64,000 nucleotides of DNA, taken from positions 23,620 through 87,619 of the forward strand of contig CAZYPN010000029.1 in NCBI GenBank assembly GCA_964649085.1. Reading direction: 5' to 3'. This DNA is from JADMJV01 sp964649085. GTDB lineage: Bacteria > Vulcanimicrobiota > Xenobia > Xenobiales > JADMJV01. Of the stretch, positions 59,844 to 64,000 are shown one piece after another (the stretch's first letter is position 1; the number at the start of each line of letters is the position of its first letter). The position numbers were made by a program, and so were the translations under genes. The notes under the pieces are model-generated. The model was not told the origin of the DNA. It made no database searches and saw nothing but the letters and a program-made list of their open reading frames with translations.

Positions 59844-61292
59844 ATGACTCCAGCTCTGCAAGTTCGTCTCATGTTGCCCGCTGAACTACGACTGCTCCCA
59901 ATGGCCCAGAGTTGGGCCCGCGAATTGTCGACTCTGGTGGGTCTGGCCGCAGAGCAGCAACTGGAACTGGCGGTAGAAGAGGGCTTTGCCAATGCCGTTC
60001 AGCATGCCTATCCGGATGGCACCTGTGGCCCCGTGCATCTGGAGGCAAAGATCGAAGGCTCGTTGCTGGCTCTGTCGATTCGCGATGAAGGAGTGCCCTT
60101 TGTTCCCACCGCACCCGGCGCGCCCATAGAGGAGTCGAGCTTTCGAGGATTGGGCTTGAGGTTGATCAGCCAGTTGGCCGATGAAGTTCGATTTCATCAG
60201 CACCGCGAGGGCAAGGAACTGCACATGAGCTTTCCTTTGCCCCAGAAATTTTTGGCCGCTCGCAGCGAACTTACCTCGCCGCCGGTTGCTCCCGAGCAGG
60301 CTTATCAGATTCGGCCCATGGCCAGCGAGGAAGGCCTGGAGGTGGCCCGTCTGTTCTGGCTGGCCTACGGCTACAGTTACGGCAACGAGAGTTTCTATCG
60401 ACCCGAAGAAATGCAACACCTGATCGGCAGTGGCAAGGTGATGAGCTTTGTGGCCGTTTCCGAGGGCGGAGAGATCGTCGGTCATGGGGGGCTGATCCGT
60501 CCCGATCCCGTGCCCACAGCCGAGGCCGCGCTGATGGTGGTGCGTCCGGCCCATCGAGGCCGGAAGCTGATGGAAAGACTGGCGGCAGCGCTGGTTGTGC
60601 ACGCCCGACAGCTAAAGCTAGAGGGTCTTTCTACGGTGGCCGTTACCAGTCACCCGCTCAGTCAGCGCGAGGCCCAGCGAGTTGGGGGTGTGGTGTGTGC
60701 TTTGGAGCTGGGAGCAGCTCCCCCTCGCCATTTCAAGGCTTTGGAATCGGCTGCCTCGAGACCTCAGCGAGAGACGCTGGTCACCTGCTTTATGCACCTG
60801 GGCGCTGCACCGCCCGCCGTAGCCAGCGCCCCCTTGCGGCATCGAGCCATGCTATCGCGGATCTATGAGGCCTTGAATCGCCCTGTGAGCTGGTTGGAGG
60901 GGTCGGCCGAGGAAGGCTCGGGTGAGCTGGACGTGGCCTTCCATCGCAGTCGAGGTCGGGGTGTCATTCGGGTGTTGCGGTCTGCCGAGGGCCTTTGGCC
61001 CGAAATTGCTCGCGCCGCCGATGACCTTGTGAATATCGGTGGAGCCGAAGTTGTCGACCTCGACTTGCCGCTGGCACAGCCCGCCACCGCTCGGCTCTGG
61101 GAGCGGGCCGAACAGGCCGGATTTTTCTTCGTTGGCATTCGACCCTACCAGGCGAGAGACGGCGATGACGTGCGCCTGAAACGCTTGGTGACTGAAGTTG
61201 ACACTTCCAGATTGGACATCGTATCGGAGCTGGGGCAAGAATTGCTGGCCTACGTTGTGGCCGAGCGCCAGCGATTACAGGCGGGTGTGTAG
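59844..61292 (+). CDS. RsbW-like ATP-binding domain fused to GNAT acetyltransferase
   Basis: The protein is 482 residues from ATG 59844; a longer open frame upstream overlaps the divergent meaB. Residues about 5-135 are a histidine-kinase-type ATPase of the RsbW/SpoIIAB kind: 'AVEEGFANAVQHAY' (N-box, Glu46 and Asn50), 'LSIRDEGVPF' (D-x-G) and 'RGLGLRLISQLADEV'. From about 155 a GNAT domain follows ('RPMASEEGLEVARLFWLAYG', 'ALMVVRPAHRGRKLMERLAA'), then about 160 residues more that may be a second, degenerate GNAT. Such fusions occur in stress or phosphorelay signalling. No anti-sigma partner is adjacent. Confidence 0.75.
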   Translation: MTPALQVRLMLPAELRLLPMAQSWARELSTLVGLAAEQQLELAVEEGFANAVQHAYPDGTCGPVHLEAKIEGSLLALSIRDEGVPFVPTAPGAPIEESSFRGLGLRLISQLADEVRFHQHREGKELHMSFPLPQKFLAARSELTSPPVAPEQAYQIRPMASEEGLEVARLFWLAYGYSYGNESFYRPEEMQHLIGSGKVMSFVAVSEGGEIVGHGGLIRPDPVPTAEAALMVVRPAHRGRKLMERLAAALVVHARQLKLEGLSTVAVTSHPLSQREAQRVGGVVCALELGAAPPRHFKALESAASRPQRETLVTCFMHLGAAPPAVASAPLRHRAMLSRIYEALNRPVSWLEGSAEEGSGELDVAFHRSRGRGVIRVLRSAEGLWPEIARAADDLVNIGGAEVVDLDLPLAQPATARLWERAEQAGFFFVGIRPYQARDGDDVRLKRLVTEVDTSRLDIVSELGQELLAYVVAERQRLQAGV

Positions 61293-61340
61293 CTGAACTG
61301 GTGAGAAGGTGGAGGCACGGGCATTGGTCACTGCCTCAGA

Positions 61341-62324
61341 TCAGGTCTGAAGACAGAAAGAACCTTGAAAGCAGCTCTCCAGGGTGCGAAAAAAGTCCTC
61401 TAAGGTGGCGCAGCGCTTCAGCTGGTCAAAGTAAGCGAAATTGCCGTAGCGTGAAGCGATGCGCACCCATTGCTTGAGTCGGGTCAAGGTTTTGCAGTGT
61501 CCCCCACCGCTGCTGGGCGGGCTTAATTCGGCCAGTCTTCGCAGCAGTTCTGGCCAGCTCCACCTCCAGGGGGCAGTGACCAGCCCCAGTTCGCCCCGTA
61601 GCGCCGTGGCCAGGTTGGGGTCGGCCAGCGCGCAGCGCCCCAGCATGAAGTGCTGACATTCGGTCTCTTCCTGGCAGCGCCGGAAGGCCTCTACGGTCCA
61701 GATGTCGCCGTTGGCCACCACCGGGATAGGTAAGCGACGCCTGACCTGGCCGATGGGGCGCCAATGCACCGGCGGCTCATAGCCCTGGGTGCGGGTGCGT
61801 GCGTGAATGGTGAGCCAGTCGGCGCCGCCTTCGGCAGCCATGTCGGCATTGAGATGAATGTCGTTGAGGTTGTCCCAGCCTAACCGAAGCTTGGCGGAAA
61901 CCGGAATCGTGCCCGGCACGGCCTGGCGCACGGCGGCCACGATGTCGCGGATGCGATGCGGGCAGCGCAACAGCGAGGCGCCACCATCGTGGCGGTTGAC
62001 GGTGGGAGCAGGACAGCCAAAGTTGATATCGATGGCTACCGCCCCACCTTCGACCGCTACCTGAGCCGAGGCGGCCATGCGTTCAGGGTTGCCTCCCAGC
62101 AATTGCACCTGCACCGGCAGGCCATGTTCGGTGTGGCCTCCGCGCAACAATTCCGGCACTTCGCGTTGAAATACCTTGCGTGGAATGGGGTCCTGGTTGA
62201 CGCGGAGAAACTCCGACACGGCCAGGTCAAATGCGCCACAGGCGCCCTGCAAGGCCCGCATGGGAGCGTCGGTGATGCCGTCCATCGGTGCCAGAACCAG
62301 GGCGGGAGTGCCGCATCGAATCAC
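61341..62324 (-). CDS. dusC: tRNA-dihydrouridine synthase, DusC type
   Basis: A 327-residue FMN enzyme. 'LVLAPMDGITDAPMRAL', 'FDLAVSEFLRVNQDPIP', 'QLLGGNPERMAASA', 'DINFGCPAPTVNRHDGGA' (catalytic Cys), 'AKLRLGWDN', 'HARTRTQGYEPPVHWRPIG' and 'IPVVANGDIW' follow DusC, which modifies U16, more closely than DusA or DusB. The following gene in the same direction lies outside it; the DUF4259 gene ends 4 bases before its start, so the two are likely one transcript. Together with dusA at 51239 it covers two sites of the D-loop. Confidence 0.88.
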   Translation of the reverse strand: MIRCGTPALVLAPMDGITDAPMRALQGACGAFDLAVSEFLRVNQDPIPRKVFQREVPELLRGGHTEHGLPVQVQLLGGNPERMAASAQVAVEGGAVAIDINFGCPAPTVNRHDGGASLLRCPHRIRDIVAAVRQAVPGTIPVSAKLRLGWDNLNDIHLNADMAAEGGADWLTIHARTRTQGYEPPVHWRPIGQVRRRLPIPVVANGDIWTVEAFRRCQEETECQHFMLGRCALADPNLATALRGELGLVTAPWRWSWPELLRRLAELSPPSSGGGHCKTLTRLKQWVRIASRYGNFAYFDQLKRCATLEDFFRTLESCFQGSFCLQT

Positions 62325-62328
62325 GGGC

Positions 62329-62727
62329 TCAGCTCAGCTGAGCCAGGCCCGCGGCCAGCTCTTGCACCCCTCGGCGCCACTGTGCGCCTTCGTCGGATTC
62401 GCCCCATAATTCGGCCAGTTCGCTGTCTGCGCCCAGGACTCGCGCCAGTCCCTGTTGGGCCGAGCCGAGCAGCTGCGAGTATTTCAATTGAGGATGTTGC
62501 TGCAGCCATTGATGAACGCCATCTGGTATTGCAGGCGCCGGTGCCCCCAGGGCCGCCGCCAACACCTGGCTGGCCGCCACCAACAGTTCGCCTTCCGGAG
62601 CTTCCAGATAACCTTCGGCTGGCTGGAGCGCCTGTTGCAGCACCGAAAGGTCGACGGCTTTCTCCAGCTCCCAGGCCCAGTCGCTTGCCCCGTCATTCTC
62701 GAATGCATCCGTGCCCCAAGTGCCCAT
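62329..62727 (-). CDS. DUF4259 family protein
   Basis: A 132-residue protein starting MGTWGTDAFENDGASDWAWE, the recognition pattern of DUF4259 (G-x-W-G-x-x-x-F-x-N-D-x-A-x-D-W). The rest is helical ('LVAASQVLAAALGAPAPAIP'). Function unknown. It lies 4 bases upstream of dusC in the same direction. To its other side start the Rhs remnants. Confidence 0.85.
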   Translation of the reverse strand: MGTWGTDAFENDGASDWAWELEKAVDLSVLQQALQPAEGYLEAPEGELLVAASQVLAAALGAPAPAIPDGVHQWLQQHPQLKYSQLLGSAQQGLARVLGADSELAELWGESDEGAQWRRGVQELAAGLAQLS

Positions 62728-62799
62728 GCACAGCTCCTCCTTTTCCCTTGCTGGTTCTGCAGGTTGCCGGGTCTGCCTTCCAGCTGTCCGACTGACCGC

Positions 62800-63163
62800 A
62801 ACGGACCACCAGGCTCGAAGCCACCACCGCCTTCCACCGGGACGGCTGGGACTGCATCCGCGAATCTCGCGACCTCATTCCCGAATGCCAGCTGCTGGGC
62901 TTCCGACGCGACGGCGGCGCCTGGGGCGAAACTTGCCGGGCGGCCTTACTGCTTTGTGGGTGGACTCAGGGCGGATGCTGACACCGGGATGACCTACATG
63001 CGGCAGCACTGGTATGACCCCACCACCCAGAGGTTCATCTCGAGGGACCCTAAACGAGGTTCTGTCGTCGGCCTTGAATGATGCAGAGAGATTCCGCCGT
63101 GGCGAAGTTCCACTTCCGATCAAGGTTGATAAGGGAATCATCGTCGACGGCAATCACTGGTAA
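62800..63163 (+). pseudogene. decayed Rhs-repeat protein, 3' part
   Basis: Pieces of one Rhs protein lie in different frames. 62805-62980 reads 'TTRLEATTAFHRDGWDCIRE'. 62938-63081 reads 'ADTGMTYMRQHWYDPTTQRF' then ISRDP, the conserved end of the Rhs core. 63062-63163 reads 'LNDAERFRRGEVPLPIKVDK' then GIIVDGNHW, like a toxin tail. The usual stretch between the core end and the toxin is missing, so there is an internal deletion as well as frame changes. It has no start and cannot be functional. The sequence 62728-62799 shows nothing. Confidence 0.75.
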
Positions 63164-63261
63164 GCCGCAGGCCGACTGGTAATTTGCCGCCAAGTCAGAG
63201 GTCCAGTGTGAGGCCCTTTAGAAATGTCCAGATTGAGCCTATTGATTGGGGCAATCGGTCA

Positions 63262-63615
63262 ATGTTGGAAGTGCCGAAGATCGCCTTTGTGGATGTTGAT
63301 GACACTTTGGTCCGCAGTTTCGGTGCCAAGAGAATCCCAATGGCGAAAAGTGTTGATTTTGTGCGCAAACTAAAAGCAGCAGGTGCCCTGCTCTATTGTT
63401 GGAGTTCAGGTGGCGCAGAATACGCAAGGGCGACTGCTGAAGAACTTGAGTTGGTGGAATGCTTTGAAGCATTTCTTCCAAAGCCTCAGTTGCTGCTAGA
63501 TGACATCTCAATTGGTCATTGGAATCTTCTTGAGATCCATCCGAACGAGGCTGCTTCAGCTCAAGGCGACCTTTTGCTTATAGAGATTTCTAGAGCGAAC
63601 GGAAAGACGGTTTAG
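63262..63615 (+). CDS. small HAD-like protein beside the Rhs remnant
   Basis: The protein is 117 residues from ATG 63262; the frame is open from 63184 without better starts. 'IAFVDVDDTLVRSFGAKRIP' is the HAD aspartate motif (D-V-D-D-T), and 'LLYCWSSGGAEYARATAEEL' is the second motif region; 'FLPKPQLLLDD' gives the late acidic pair. The protein is shorter than most HAD phosphatases and lacks a cap. Related proteins occur beside Rhs and other polymorphic toxin genes, so it may be an immunity or accessory protein, but this is from memory. It is lower in GC than the neighbouring operons, in line with transfer. Confidence 0.6.
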   Translation: MLEVPKIAFVDVDDTLVRSFGAKRIPMAKSVDFVRKLKAAGALLYCWSSGGAEYARATAEELELVECFEAFLPKPQLLLDDISIGHWNLLEIHPNEAASAQGDLLLIEISRANGKTV

Positions 63616-63711
63616 CGCCTGTTGTAAGGGCTCGATCTCTGTGGCCGTGGTGGTCGCGCCGCCCGAGGTGCGCGTCAACATGCGTCCGGTCATATTGTAG
63701 CTATAGTTCAG
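63614..63711 (-). pseudogene. second Rhs fragment, opposite strand
   Basis: On the minus strand this stretch reads 'LNYSYNMTGRMLTRTSGG', a typical Rhs/YD-repeat block, followed by non-matching sequence that runs into the HAD gene. It lies in another frame than the HNH gene whose end it touches. It is a scrap of a second Rhs gene oriented against the first. Confidence 0.55.
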
Positions 63712-64000
63712 CCCGCAGGGGATAGGGGCCTGCCCTGGGCGCGGTGGCGGTAGGAGTTGTCCTGGCTACCAGGCCAGCCGAGGAACCAGTCGAGCCATTC
63801 GGCAACTTCGAGGGTGTGTTGCTGGCTGAGGTTGCGGCCCTGGCGGTCGCGGAAGGTGAGGTTGTGGGGTGCGGTGCCTTCGATGCGCAGGTGGCCGTTG
63901 TGCAGGTTGCGATGGCAGCTGGCGCAGAGGGTGATGAGGTTGTCGGGCGTGGTGGTGCCGTTCTGGCAATAGTAGGTCAGGTGGTGGACGTGCAGGTAGA
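63708..64000 (-). CDS. HNH endonuclease domain protein, C-terminal part (cut by window edge)
   Basis: The minus-strand frame is open from the window edge to TGA 63708, 97 codons. 'YLHVHHLTYYCQNGTTTPDN' then 'LITLCASCHRNLHNGHLRIE' is a clear HNH motif: the V-H-H pair, the N of D-N-L and the C-x2-C-H zinc knuckle with the final His. The rest reads 'HNLTFRDRQGRNL' and 'EVAEWLDWFLGWP'. Nearby Rhs scraps make it likely that this is, or was, the nuclease tip of a polymorphic toxin. The start is outside the window. Confidence 0.75.
   Translation of the reverse strand, partial: YLHVHHLTYYCQNGTTTPDNLITLCASCHRNLHNGHLRIEGTAPHNLTFRDRQGRNLSQQHTLEVAEWLDWFLGWPGSQDNSYRHRAQGRPLSPAG

Overview
The window is GC-rich, densely packed bacterial chromosome with about 60 protein-coding genes, many overlapping by a few bases. 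I see no rRNA, tRNA, insertion sequence or CRISPR array. Type IV prepilins, lipoproteins with clear lipoboxes, PilZ, membrane sugar transferases of the GT-C fold and a likely selenoprotein suggest a free-living, surface-active heterotroph. I cannot place it in a phylum from sequence alone. The large Gln/Ala-rich coiled-coil proteins and many unrecognised families would fit a little-cultured lineage such as Eremiobacterota/Vulcanimicrobiota, but that is a guess.

Layout. 1-2880: accessory region with a DUF3037 gene running off the left edge, a compact TIGR04255 / HTH / third-gene cassette whose third gene is broken by frame changes, and a short piece resembling a type I restriction subunit tail. 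2883-8305: a GT-C membrane protein, a fatty acid desaturase and a minor-pilin cluster. 8398-12933: a giant TPM-like coiled-coil protein. 12930-20802: GT-C protein, pdxH, an e(P4)-type phosphatase, a flippase with an SbnA-like PLP synthase, a tyrosine phosphatase and an SGNH hydrolase. 20882-26793: a four-gene operon with a TerD-like protein, an MFS transporter, a GT-C transferase and an OB-fold-type lipoprotein. 26852-31007: glycosyltransferases, one of them a nucleotidyltransferase-GT2 fusion with a single frame break. 31078-34148: PilZ protein and small orphan genes.

34207-43956: nine co-directional genes, from a repeat-built coiled-coil protein through coaE, pyrE, pyrF, a two-component pair and an anchored unknown protein to a thioredoxin-like gene interrupted by an in-frame TGA, then an SGNH hydrolase. 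44005-52237: MFS transporter with cytoplasmic trehalase, a four-gene operon (zinc-ribbon/pseudo-phosphatase, zinc finger, membrane protein, class V aminotransferase), a DUF6882-like gene and dusA. 52408-62727: a soluble protein carrying only the cytoplasmic part of the FlhA export gate, a VWA-ADP-ribosylglycohydrolase fusion, an acyl-CoA synthetase between two small proteins, meaB, an RsbW-GNAT fusion, dusC and DUF4259. 62728-64000: decayed Rhs pieces, a small HAD gene and the end of an HNH nuclease.

The two most notable items are the likely selenoprotein (35269-36147, TGA at 35977-35979 followed by a perfect stem-loop) and the membrane-less FlhA-C protein (52408-54153) with no other export gene nearby.
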